NCBI GenBank assembly: GCA_036522155.1
Contig: DATDGI010000455.1
Span: forward strand, 1-17,892
DNA length: 17,892 nucleotides
Direction: 5' to 3'
Origin: UBA9676 sp036522155
Lineage (GTDB): Bacteria > Actinomycetota > Actinomycetes > Streptosporangiales > Streptosporangiaceae
The stretch's first letter is position 1, and every line of letters starts with the position of its first letter. Below the pieces are notes generated by a model. That model was not told the origin of the DNA. It did no database searches and was given only the letters and a program-made list of their open reading frames with translations. The position numbers were made by a program, and so were the translations under genes. Shown here piece after piece: positions 8,312 to 14,503 of the stretch.

Positions 8312-9085
8312 TCACTGCTGGGCGCGGTCGGCGTTGGCCATGATCGCGTCGTGGACGTACTGCGAGAAGCCGGGCTCGATCTCGTCGTAGGTGGCCGTGT
8401 AGCGGGGGTCGGACATGTACATCTCGGCCAGGCCGCGATGCTGGCCGTACCCGCAGTCGTAGAACCAGCGGGACAGGTGCTGCCGGTGGGCCTCGGCCAG
8501 GTCCATGGCGACGGTACCGGTGGGCGGCTCCCCGGCCCGCATGGCGGCCGCGAAGTCAGCGATGTTGCGCTCCGCCTCGGCCTTGATGGTGATCCAGTCG
8601 TCCTTGGTGTAGGCCGCCGTCTTGCGCGCCGACTCCTGCCAGGCGCCGGTGCCGCCCCAGCGCTGCTCGGCCTCGGCCACGTACTCGCCGAACTTGTCGG
8701 TGCCGAAGATCTCGAACTGCTCCTCGGGGGTGAGCGAGATGCCCATCTTGCGCGCCTCCATCTCCTTCTCGATCGCGGTGAGCAGCGCCCGGGCCCGGGC
8801 CTGCCGCTGGCGCAGCAGCCGGTGCTGCCGGCGCAGGTGATCGTCGGTCCCGGCGTCCGGGGCGGCCAGCATCTCGGCGATCTCGTCCAGCCCGAACTCG
8901 AGCTCCCGGTAGAAAAGGATCTGCCGGAGCCGCCGGAGGTCGGCGTCGGAGTAGAGCCGGTAACCGGCCGGACTCCGGCCGCCGGGCGTCAGCAGCCCGA
9001 TGCCGTCGTAGTGGTGCAGCGTCCGCACCGACACGTGCGACATCCGGGCCAGTTCGCCCACCGTGTATCCGTCCACGGGGACCAC
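8312..9085 (-). CDS. TipA-like MerR-family regulator with a TipAS drug-binding domain
   Basis: The 257-residue product has a MerR DNA-binding domain (YTVGELARMSHVSVRTLHHYD, about 7-27, and the wing to about 75). A long coiled linker follows (about 80-115). Last comes a TipAS-type antibiotic-sensing domain (MGISLTPEEQFEIFG, AAYTKDDW, AEAHRQHLSRWFYDCGY, LAEMYMSDPRYT). TipA proteins bind thiopeptides and similar drugs and activate transcription. I chose the GTG at 9085: GGGAGG lies 7 bases upstream, and the length is close to TipAL (253). In TipA as I remember it, two cysteines, C207 and C214, sit in this region. C211 here matches the first; the second position is G218. It probably controls a drug response and its own promoter. 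Confidence 0.92.
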   Translation of the reverse strand: MVPVDGYTVGELARMSHVSVRTLHHYDGIGLLTPGGRSPAGYRLYSDADLRRLRQILFYRELEFGLDEIAEMLAAPDAGTDDHLRRQHRLLRQRQARARALLTAIEKEMEARKMGISLTPEEQFEIFGTDKFGEYVAEAEQRWGGTGAWQESARKTAAYTKDDWITIKAEAERNIADFAAAMRAGEPPTGTVAMDLAEAHRQHLSRWFYDCGYGQHRGLAEMYMSDPRYTATYDEIEPGFSQYVHDAIMANADRAQQ

Positions 9086-9246
9086 TGTGCCGCCTCCCGT
9101 TACGTGAGGGTCAAGCGCGGGGCCCCGGGCCCGCACCCGGCCATCATCCGCGCGGTCAAGCCTGGTCGGGGGCGAGGTTTTCCGGCCCGTGGGCCGGGTT
9201 ATGAACTCGGGAACGGGGTGTTCAATTCGGGGGGTTCTGACCAGCA
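9086..9246. other. Divergent intergenic region with a 16-bp inverted repeat
   Basis: This gap separates the TipA-like gene from the methyltransferase-like gene. The perfect palindrome CCGGCCCGTGGGCCGG lies at 9182-9197. A MerR-type promoter for the regulator probably lies at the left side, but I could not identify the elements. Confidence 0.3.
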
Positions 9247-9927
9247 GTGGGTTCTCGCGCGCCGGTGGTGGCCCGGTACGGCCTGAGTACCGGGCCCGGG
9301 CTGTACGTGGAAATCGGGTTCGGGGAGGCGCCCGCCGCGCTGCGTGGGCCGATCCCGTTCTCCGGGGCTTACCTGGGATTCGAGGCCGCCAACGGGCACG
9401 GCTACCCGACGTCGCCCGACGTTGAGAAATATGCCTCTGTCGTGCTGCGCGCCCTGCCCGGGCTCGCGCGAGCGCAGGCCGATCAGACGGGCAAGCGGAT
9501 CGCCCTGGCCTTCGCCGACGCCCGGGGCGGGCGTGGCGGGCTGCCGCTGCCTGGCGGCTGCGCCACCGAGGTGTACATGGCCAACGTGCTGACCTCGCCG
9601 CTGCGGGCGGGCGACCGGGAGCGGGCGGAGATCCTTCGTGAGGCGATGCGGGTCCTCAGGCCCGGTGGGGGGCTGGTGCTGCGGGTCAGCTGGGGCGGGG
9701 ACGCGCAGCGGGAGTGGCGGCAGAATCGGCTCAAGCGGATGGTCCGCAGCGCCGGTTTCTGGGTCGTCTGTGCGTGTGCCCGGGGCGAGCCGGCCCATGC
9801 CGAACTCGAATGGCGGTATGGCCGGACCCCGCAGCAGTTCGTTGACCATGCCCGTTATGAGGATCCGCACGCGCACTACCAGGCCTACTTCATCGTGGCC
9901 CGCAAGCCCTCCGGCGGCAGCGACTGA
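9247..9927 (+). CDS. SAM-dependent methyltransferase-like protein
   Basis: The 226-residue product shows the order of a class I methyltransferase: YVEIGFGEA (about 20-28) as motif I, AYLGFEA (about 41-47), the segment VYMANVLTSPL (motif IV position), and EAMRVLRPGGGLVLRVSW, the very typical late strand-turn-strand. Motif I reads ExGxGxA and so lacks the third glycine of the usual ExGxGxG. No catalytic NPPY or similar motif is seen, and the substrate is unknown. The start is a GTG at 9247, with a G-run (GGGGGG) about 12 bases before it; the spacing is long, so the start is uncertain. The antitoxin-toxin pair follows 68 bases downstream with its own promoter. Confidence 0.7.
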   Translation: MGSRAPVVARYGLSTGPGLYVEIGFGEAPAALRGPIPFSGAYLGFEAANGHGYPTSPDVEKYASVVLRALPGLARAQADQTGKRIALAFADARGGRGGLPLPGGCATEVYMANVLTSPLRAGDRERAEILREAMRVLRPGGGLVLRVSWGGDAQREWRQNRLKRMVRSAGFWVVCACARGEPAHAELEWRYGRTPQQFVDHARYEDPHAHYQAYFIVARKPSGGSD

Positions 9928-9959
9928 ATCAGCGCGCAGCCGAATCGACCGCGCCCGAC

Positions 9960-9995
9960 CTGACCAGACTAGACCATAGATGCTAGGCTGAGAGC
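9960..9995 (+). promoter_or_regulatory. Promoter of the first toxin-antitoxin pair, probably leaderless
   Basis: CTGACC at 9960-9965 resembles a -35 box. TAGGCT at 9984-9989 fits TANNNT after an 18-base spacer. The ATG follows only 6 bases after this -10 box, so transcription would begin at or next to the start codon. There is no convincing ribosome site. The elements are inferred by eye. Confidence 0.5.
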
Positions 9996-10241
9996 ATGAC
10001 CGAGAGCGTGAACGTCTACCAGGCCAAGACACACCTGTCGCAGTTGCTGGACCGGGCCGCCGCCGGTGAGGAGATCATCATCGCGCGGGCCGGCCGGCCA
10101 GTCGCGCGGCTGGTGGGGCTGGCCGGGTCGTCCTTGCGTCCGCGCGTACCCGGGGGATGGCGTGGCCAAGTCCGCATCGCCGCCGATTTCGACGAGCTTC
10201 CGGCCGAAATCGACGCTGCGTTCCGCGGCGAACGGTCATGA
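9996..10241 (+). CDS. Phd/YefM-family antitoxin
   Basis: The 81-residue product has the Phd/YefM N-terminal DNA-binding fold: VNVYQAKTHLSQLLDRAAAGEEIIIARAGRPVARLV (about 5-40). A basic linker and an acidic helix (FDELPAEIDAAFRGE) follow, which would wrap around the toxin. It neutralises the PIN-domain toxin of the next gene and represses the pair. The coding region ends ATGA, shared with the toxin start. The leaderless start at 9996 fits the full family domain. Confidence 0.9.
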   Translation: MTESVNVYQAKTHLSQLLDRAAAGEEIIIARAGRPVARLVGLAGSSLRPRVPGGWRGQVRIAADFDELPAEIDAAFRGERS

Positions 10242-10612
10242 GGCTGCTGCTGGACACGCACACCTTGCTGTGGTGGCTGGCCGACGAGGGCCTGTCCACG
10301 CAGGCACGCGAGGCGATCGCGGATCCGGCGAACCTGGCCGCGGTGTCGGCCGCGAGCGCCTGGGAGATTTCCATCAAGAAGGCTCTGGGCAAGCTGGCCG
10401 CGCCAGACGACCTGGAGGATCAGCTGGAGGCGGGCGGTTTCGAGCCGCTGCCCATCAGCATCGCGCACGCCGTGGCAGCAGGACGCCTTCCGCGCCATCA
10501 CGATGACCCCTTTGACCGCATGCTGATCGCCCAGGCGCTGGCGGAAGGGCTGACGATTGTGACGCGCGGCAAGCGCTTCGGCGACTACGGGGTCGCGCTG
10601 TTGCCCGCCTGA
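10238..10612 (+). CDS. PIN-domain toxin (VapC-like ribonuclease)
   Basis: The 124-residue toxin would cleave RNA in a metal-dependent way. D6 (LLLDTHTLLWWL), E43 (SAASAWEISIKKALGKL) and D93 (DPFDRMLIAQA) are the expected acidic residues. Where relatives usually read T-x-D at the last acidic position, this protein reads TRGKRF, with glycine at 111. D116 (FGDYGV) is near by. This may weaken catalysis, or the site may be filled differently. The ATG at 10238 overlaps the antitoxin stop by 4 bases (ATGA), giving coupled translation. Length is normal. Confidence 0.9.
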   Translation: MRLLLDTHTLLWWLADEGLSTQAREAIADPANLAAVSAASAWEISIKKALGKLAAPDDLEDQLEAGGFEPLPISIAHAVAAGRLPRHHDDPFDRMLIAQALAEGLTIVTRGKRFGDYGVALLPA

Positions 10613-10642
10613 GACGGCCGGCGTCCCCCGCGCGGCTGGGCC

Positions 10643-11128
10643 CTATTCGGTGAGGACGAGCCAGGTGCGGCCGTCGATGAGCTCGCGCACCGCGTCGAGG
10701 TGGCCCGTGTGGCAGGCGGTCTCGGTGATCACATGCAGGATGATCTCCCGCAGGTTCTCCAGCCGCCAGCTGCCGAAGAAGTCGGGCCAGCTGGCCGGGG
10801 CCGCGTCCAGCGGGGTGGCGGCGATGATGGCGTCCGCAAGTTCTGACTCTCGCCGGTACAGGCCGAGCACATCCCCGGCCGGCACGTCCGGGCCTACCTG
10901 CCACGCGTCGGCCCCGGATTCGAGGTCGACCTGCTCGCCGGCCACCACGGAGCGGAACCAGAACCGCTCCACATCCAGCGCGAGGTGGCGGACCATCCCG
11001 AGGCACGTCCATCCCGATGGCAGTACCGGCCGCCTCAGCTCGTCGTCGGGCAGGTCCTCCAGGATGCCGAGCACATGCCTGCGCTGCTCGTGCAGGGCGG
11101 ACAGCAGCAGCTCGGTTTCCGTGCTCAT
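10643..11128 (-). CDS. DinB/DUF664-family protein 1
   Basis: The 161-residue product is a four-helix-bundle metal-binding protein of the DinB / DUF664 type. Candidate metal ligands are H48 (GMVRHLALDVERFWF), H140 and H143 (TETACHTGHLDAVRELIDG). Actinobacterial members include thiol (mycothiol)-dependent enzymes; many have no known reaction. I start it at the ATG at 11128 (MSTETELL), the normal family start. An open frame runs 213 codons further up, but that is an antisense shadow of the signal peptidase gene. There is no clear ribosome site; TACACT or TACTGT stands 9 or 4 bases before the ATG. It converges on the toxin gene. Confidence 0.88.
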   Translation of the reverse strand: MSTETELLLSALHEQRRHVLGILEDLPDDELRRPVLPSGWTCLGMVRHLALDVERFWFRSVVAGEQVDLESGADAWQVGPDVPAGDVLGLYRRESELADAIIAATPLDAAPASWPDFFGSWRLENLREIILHVITETACHTGHLDAVRELIDGRTWLVLTE

Positions 11129-11179
11129 CGGGACAGTAGTGTAGAGGAACGGGTGGCCGTGGCCCAGTGCTGGCGCACA

Positions 11180-11191
11180 TAGCATGCTGCT
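11180..11191 (+). promoter_or_regulatory. -10-like box of the signal peptidase II gene, possibly leaderless
   Basis: TAGCAT at 11180-11185 fits TANNNT, and the ATG lies 6 bases later. No ribosome site is visible. A good -35 box was not found. Confidence 0.4.
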
Positions 11192-11725
11192 ATGGCGGCG
11201 CGCACGATCGGGCCCGGGCGCTACGCGGCGGTGGCCTTCCTGATTGGCTTCGCCGTATGCGTGCTTGACCTGGTTTCCAAGGTCCTGGTCGTGGCCGATC
11301 TGCCGCCGCCGCGGACGGTGGTCCTGCTCGGCGGGCTGATCACGTTGCAGCAGCACCGCAACCCAGGCGCCGCGTTCAGCATCGGCCCGTCCGACACTGT
11401 GATCTTCGCGCTGGTCGCGGCCGGGGTGCTGGTCGTGATCCTGCGGCTGGCCCGGCGGCTCCGCAGCTGGCCATGGACGGTCGCGCTCGGGCTGCTGCTC
11501 GGCGGCGCGACCGGCAACCTCATCGACCGGCTGTTCCGGGCGCCGGGACCGCTGCGCGGCTCCGTGGTCGACTGGATCAAGCTGCCGTACTTCCCGGCGA
11601 CCTTCAACCTGGCCGACTCGGCCATCGTCACCGGCGCGGCGCTGCTGGTGCTGGCCAGCATCTGCGGCTGGCAGCTGGCCGGCACCCGGGCCGGTGTGCC
11701 GGAGCCACCGGCCACGCACGGGTAG
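11192..11725 (+). CDS. lspA: Signal peptidase II (lipoprotein signal peptidase)
   Basis: The 177-residue membrane aspartyl protease removes signal peptides from prolipoproteins. Four hydrophobic segments are visible (about 11-35, 67-88, 95-112, 142-163). Family motifs are intact: QQHRNPGAAFSI, GGATGNLIDRLF with catalytic D112, and VVDWIKLPYFPATFNLADSAI with catalytic D142. It is not next to ileS or rluD, the usual neighbours, so it may be an extra copy; that cannot be checked inside this window. The ATG at 11192 has a -10-like box 6 bases upstream and no ribosome site. Confidence 0.93.
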   Translation: MAARTIGPGRYAAVAFLIGFAVCVLDLVSKVLVVADLPPPRTVVLLGGLITLQQHRNPGAAFSIGPSDTVIFALVAAGVLVVILRLARRLRSWPWTVALGLLLGGATGNLIDRLFRAPGPLRGSVVDWIKLPYFPATFNLADSAIVTGAALLVLASICGWQLAGTRAGVPEPPATHG

Positions 11726-11805
11726 GCCGGCCGATTCCGCCCAGCGGGTGCCGAGATGTTCTGGCACTTCACCGAACTGGCGGCGACGGCCCAGAGATGC
11801 TCGAT

Positions 11806-11841
11806 ATGTGGCATAACATGTGGCATACTTTGTGCCATGAC
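11806..11841 (+). repeat. 12-bp-period repeats over the promoter of a small HTH gene
   Basis: ATGTGGCATA occurs at 11806-11815 and again at 11818-11827, exactly 12 bases apart. A third, degenerate copy (TTGTGCCATG, 7 of 10 bases the same) follows in phase at 11830-11839 and contains the start codon. The first unit is itself an imperfect palindrome (TATG-TGG-CATA). TGGCA (11821-11825) and TGCCA (11833-11837) form an inverted pair around TACTTT (11826-11831), the likely -10 box. This looks like an operator array for a repressor, perhaps the gene's own product. Confidence 0.65.
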
Positions 11842-12022
11842 GACAACGATCGAAGAACTCATGAAGAGCGCGCTCGACGCCCGGCGGGTAGCCCAGAACG
11901 CCATCGGGGTGGCGGTGCGGGAGGCCCGCGCCGCCGAGTGGTCCTGGGACCGGATCTCCGCGGCCCTGGGCGGCTCACCGAACGGCGAGACCCTGCGCCG
12001 CAACTTTGGCGGCGGCGAGTAG
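11837..12022 (+). CDS. Small helix-turn-helix protein
   Basis: The 61-residue product has an N-terminal helix (TIEELMKSALDARRVAQNAI) and a C-terminal helix-turn-helix-like part, EWSWDRISAALGGSPNGETL (34-53), then RRNFGGGE. The W-x-x-I-x-x-A-L-G pattern is common in small actinobacterial DNA-binding proteins. I start at the ATG at 11837; an open frame 27 codons longer exists, but it would translate the repeat array. The -10-like TACTTT ends 5 bases before the ATG, so the mRNA may be leaderless. The repeated sites over the start suggest autoregulation. No named family can be given. Confidence 0.7.
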   Translation: MTTTIEELMKSALDARRVAQNAIGVAVREARAAEWSWDRISAALGGSPNGETLRRNFGGGE

Positions 12023-12074
12023 GCCAGGGGTCAGCCGCCCAGGCGGTCACCGCCCGGCCTGGCCTGCACGCCGG

Positions 12075-12371
12075 TCAGCCGCCCGCCATGGCGCCGACGA
12101 TCAGGTAGGGCTCCGCGCCGGTGGCGACCGCCGCTGGCAGCGGGGCGTCGGGCTGCTCGTGGGACAGGTCCTGCTCGCAGGCGAAGAACCGCACGAACGC
12201 CCGGCGCCGCCCGCTGTCGTGGTCACGGATGGTGCCGCGCAGCATGGGGAAGCTGGCCTCCAGCGCGTCCAGCACGGAACGCTGGGTCACGTCGCCCGCG
12301 ACCTGAAGCTTCACCTCGCCGTCGATCCGGGCCAGGGCGCGCAGGTGCGCGGGGAGCACCACCCGGATCAT
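12075..12371 (-). CDS. MoaD/ThiS-family ubiquitin-like protein ending in Gly-Gly
   Basis: The 98-residue product has a beta-grasp pattern: IRVVLPAHLRALARI (first strands), VTQRSVLDALEASFPMLRGTI (the helix typical of MoaD), RAFVRFFACEQDLSH, and the end PYLIVGAMAGG. The protein stops exactly after Gly97-Gly98, as sulfur carriers and ubiquitin-like proteins do. Such a tail is adenylated by an E1-like enzyme and can become a thiocarboxylate. No MoeB/ThiF-like E1, MoaE or ThiG is in this window. Its ATG overlaps the stop of the upstream beta-propeller gene by 4 bases, so translation is coupled. The pairing suggests a role with the propeller, not general molybdopterin synthesis. Confidence 0.85.
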   Translation of the reverse strand: MIRVVLPAHLRALARIDGEVKLQVAGDVTQRSVLDALEASFPMLRGTIRDHDSGRRRAFVRFFACEQDLSHEQPDAPLPAAVATGAEPYLIVGAMAGG

Positions 12372-13483
12372 GACAGCGTCTGGACCTCGACGGACAGGAC
12401 GGCGGGAAGATCACGGACGATCGGCGCCCAGCTGTCGCCGGCGTCGGCCGACGCGTACACCTGCCCGCCGGTCGTGCCGAAGTAGACGCCGCACGAGTCG
12501 AGCGAGTCCACGGCCATGGCGTCGCGGAGCACGTTGACGTAGCAGTTCTCCTGCGGCAGGCCGTTGGTGAGGGCTTCCCAGTCGTCCCCGCCGGTCCGGC
12601 TGCGGTAGACGCGCAGCTTTCCCTCGGGCGGGAAATGATGGGAATCGCTGGTGATCGGGACCACGTAGACAGTCTCTGGCTCGTGGGCGTGCACGTCGAT
12701 AGGGAACCCGAAGTCGGTGGGCAGGTTGCCACTGACCTCGTGCCAGGTCTCGCCGGAGTCGTCGCTGCGCATGACGTCCCAGTGCTTTTGCATGTACAGC
12801 ACGGACGGCCGGGCCGGGTGCTGTGCGATCCGGTGCACGCAGTGGCCGACCTCGGCGTCGGCGTCGGGGATGCCTTCCGAGCGCAGGCCACGGTTCACCG
12901 GCCGCCACGTCTCACCCGCGTCATCGGAACGGAACGCGCCCGCGGCCGAGATGGCGGCGAACATCCGGCCCGGCGTGCTGGGGTCCAGGATGATCGTGTG
13001 CAGGCACATTCCGCCCGCGCCGGGCTGCCAGGACGGCCCCGAGCGGTGACCGCGCAGGCCGGGCAGTTCCTGCCACTGCTGGCCGCCGTCGGTGGAGCGG
13101 AACAGCCCCGCGTCCTCCACCCCGGCATAGACCGTGTCCGGGTCATCCAGGGACGGTTCCAGGTGCCAGACCCGGGCGAACTCCCAGGGGTGCGGGGTCC
13201 CGTCGTACCACTGATGCGTGCCGGGAACGCCGTCGTAGCTGAACTTGTTGCCCACCGCCTCCCAGGTCGCCCCGCCGTCGTCGGAGCGCTGGATCACCTG
13301 CCCGAACCAGCCACTGGACTGCGACGCCCACAGCCGGTCCGGGTCGGCGGGTGATCCCTTGACGTGATAGATCTCCCAGCCGGGGAAGTGAGGCCCGCTG
13401 ACATCCCACTGCTCCCGCTTGCCGTCCGAACTCAGCACGAACGCGCCCTTGCGCGTGCCCACCAGGACCCGTACTCCGCTCAT
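12368..13483 (-). CDS. Cytoplasmic Asp-box beta-propeller (exo-alpha-sialidase / BNR-like)
   Basis: The 371-residue product carries six Asp-box motifs (S-x-D-x-G-x-x-W pattern) at about 67, 130, 186, 240, 295 and 345, for example SDDGGATW, STDGGQQW and SDDSGETW. Such repeats build a six- or seven-bladed propeller like those of sialidases and Vps10-type proteins. No signal peptide or membrane segment is present, so it stays in the cytoplasm, unlike true sialidases. I start at the ATG at 13483 (MSGVRVLVGT) after the ribosome site GGGAGGGAG; a further 59 open codons upstream look non-coding. The fifth box (SRTGGDDW) lacks the Asp. Annotators often call it a glycosyl hydrolase; no catalytic Arg triad can be claimed. 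Confidence 0.85.
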   Translation of the reverse strand: MSGVRVLVGTRKGAFVLSSDGKREQWDVSGPHFPGWEIYHVKGSPADPDRLWASQSSGWFGQVIQRSDDGGATWEAVGNKFSYDGVPGTHQWYDGTPHPWEFARVWHLEPSLDDPDTVYAGVEDAGLFRSTDGGQQWQELPGLRGHRSGPSWQPGAGGMCLHTIILDPSTPGRMFAAISAAGAFRSDDAGETWRPVNRGLRSEGIPDADAEVGHCVHRIAQHPARPSVLYMQKHWDVMRSDDSGETWHEVSGNLPTDFGFPIDVHAHEPETVYVVPITSDSHHFPPEGKLRVYRSRTGGDDWEALTNGLPQENCYVNVLRDAMAVDSLDSCGVYFGTTGGQVYASADAGDSWAPIVRDLPAVLSVEVQTLS

Positions 13484-13728
13484 TGGGACTCCCTCCCATC
13501 TCCTGCCCGGGCAGTCTCCGGCCCGGTCACGTCCCCCCGTGATCCTGCCCGGCCGGCCCCTGGCCGCTTCCTGGCCTATCAAGGCCCTCGGACAGTCTGA
13601 CTGCCGCCGGGGCGGAAACTCATCGCCCCGCGTGCCGGCCGCTGTCGAGCGGCTCAGCACAGTTCCGACAGTACGCCCGCCAGCGGCTCAAGGACGGCTG
13701 GTGTGCGGCCCAGGCCAGGCTGACCAAC
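13484..13728. other. Intergenic region with small inverted repeats
   Basis: This gap separates the divergent propeller operon and the second toxin-antitoxin pair. It holds GGCCT-ATCA-AGGCC (13573-13586), CAGTC-T-GACTG (13593-13603) and a long-loop repeat, CTGTCG at 13642-13647 with CGACAG at 13666-13671. Any may be an operator. No gene is supported here. Confidence 0.35.
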
Positions 13729-13764
13729 GTGGTACGGCGTGGTACGGCAGGTTACATTGGCGTC
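13729..13764 (+). promoter_or_regulatory. Tandem 10-bp repeat and leaderless-type promoter of the second toxin-antitoxin pair
   Basis: GTGGTACGGC occurs twice in direct tandem, at 13729-13738 and 13739-13748. TACATT at 13753-13758 fits a -10 box and the ATG follows 6 bases later. The repeat is a candidate binding site for the antitoxin. No strong -35 or ribosome site is seen. Confidence 0.5.
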
Positions 13765-14052
13765 ATGGCAGCATCGCATGGCCGGCCGACCGACGTCAGC
13801 GTCCGTCAATTCGTCGCCGACTCCGGATCGGTCACCCGTGGCCTGCGCCAGGGACGGGCATACACCCTGACCCTGAACGGCGAGCCGCTGGCGCGCATGA
13901 TCCCGATCAGGCGCCGCCAGGCGGTTCCGGCCGAAGAAGTCCTGGCCGTGTTCGCCACCGCTCCTGTGATCGACGTTGATGAGCTGCGCGCCGATCTGGA
14001 CGAGGTAGTGGCGCAGGAACTTCCCGATCCTGATGAGGGGACCGGCCGGTGA
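13765..14052 (+). CDS. Phd/YefM-type antitoxin 2
   Basis: The 95-residue product follows the Phd plan: VSVRQFVADSGSVTRGLRQG (about 12-31), YTLTLNGEPLARMIPIRRR (strands of the DNA-binding dimer), then an acidic C-terminal helix (VDELRADLDEVVAQELPDPDEG) for toxin binding. It is more diverged than the first antitoxin in the window. I use the ATG at 13765; 12 more open codons upstream overlap the promoter repeats. Its end overlaps the toxin start by 4 bases (GTGA). It should neutralise the following PIN toxin and autoregulate. Confidence 0.85.
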   Translation: MAASHGRPTDVSVRQFVADSGSVTRGLRQGRAYTLTLNGEPLARMIPIRRRQAVPAEEVLAVFATAPVIDVDELRADLDEVVAQELPDPDEGTGR

Positions 14053-14471
14053 CTGGTCATGAGGTTGGTGTCCTCGACACCAGCATCATCGCGGCTCTGA
14101 AGCTGTACGACCCGGCAGAGCTTCCCGGGACGTTCCTGATTACGGCCGTCACGCTGGGCGAACTGTCCCATGGGCCGCACGCCACTGACGACCCGCTCAA
14201 GCGCGCCGAGCGGATGGCGGTCCTGCAGCATGTGGAAGCGACGTTCGAGCCCCTCCCGTACGACCACCATGCGGCGCGCTTTTACGGCCTGATCTGTGCG
14301 GCGGTCCGCGCGGCGGGCCAGCGGCCGCGCAAGCGCGCCGCTGGCCTGATGATCGCGGCGACCGCGGCGAGCAACGCGCTGCCTCTCTATACCGCCAACC
14401 CGGGTGACTTTGCGGGGGCATCCAGGCTCGTCGAGCTGGTTGGGGTCCAGGGGAGGCCCAGCGACTTCTGA
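14049..14471 (+). CDS. PIN-domain toxin 2 (VapC-like)
   Basis: The 140-residue product shows the PIN pattern: VLDTSIIAALKL with D10, VTLGELSHG with E38, RKRAAGLMIAATAASNALPLYTANPGDF near 94-121. In the last block, relatives as I recall them carry Asp just before the [L/M]-[L/M]-I-A-A-T-A segment; here this is Gly99. D120 (GDF) is kept. The start is a GTG whose GTGA overlaps the antitoxin stop. RNA cleavage is the family activity; loss of one metal ligand could weaken it. It is a different PIN subtype from the first toxin in the window. Confidence 0.88.
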   Translation: MTGHEVGVLDTSIIAALKLYDPAELPGTFLITAVTLGELSHGPHATDDPLKRAERMAVLQHVEATFEPLPYDHHAARFYGLICAAVRAAGQRPRKRAAGLMIAATAASNALPLYTANPGDFAGASRLVELVGVQGRPSDF

Positions 14472-14503
14472 AGCTGGCGGCGGGGCCCACGGCGCGGCCC
14501 GGA

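Noticed and set aside
8351..9286. Plus-strand open frame opposite the TipA-like regulator
   Set aside because: The TipA match on the other strand runs along the whole length; the frame itself shows no domain.
9247..9927. TrmB-type tRNA methyltransferase, suggested by the EIGFG motif
   Set aside because: The rest of the protein lacks the other TrmB blocks that I know, so only a general methyltransferase call is supported.
11756..11836. 27-codon N-terminal extension of the small HTH protein
   Set aside because: It would translate the repeat array and has no ribosome site; the ATG at 11837 follows a -10-like box at the spacing seen for other genes here.
11221..12003. Minus-strand frame of 260 codons opposite lspA and the HTH gene
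   Set aside because: Ser/Arg/Ala-rich with no motif; both opposite genes have clear features.
13484..13660. 59-codon N-terminal extension of the beta-propeller
   Set aside because: The ATG at 13483 has a strong GGGAGGGAG site; the extension is Arg/Gly/Pro-rich and lies in a promoter-like gap.
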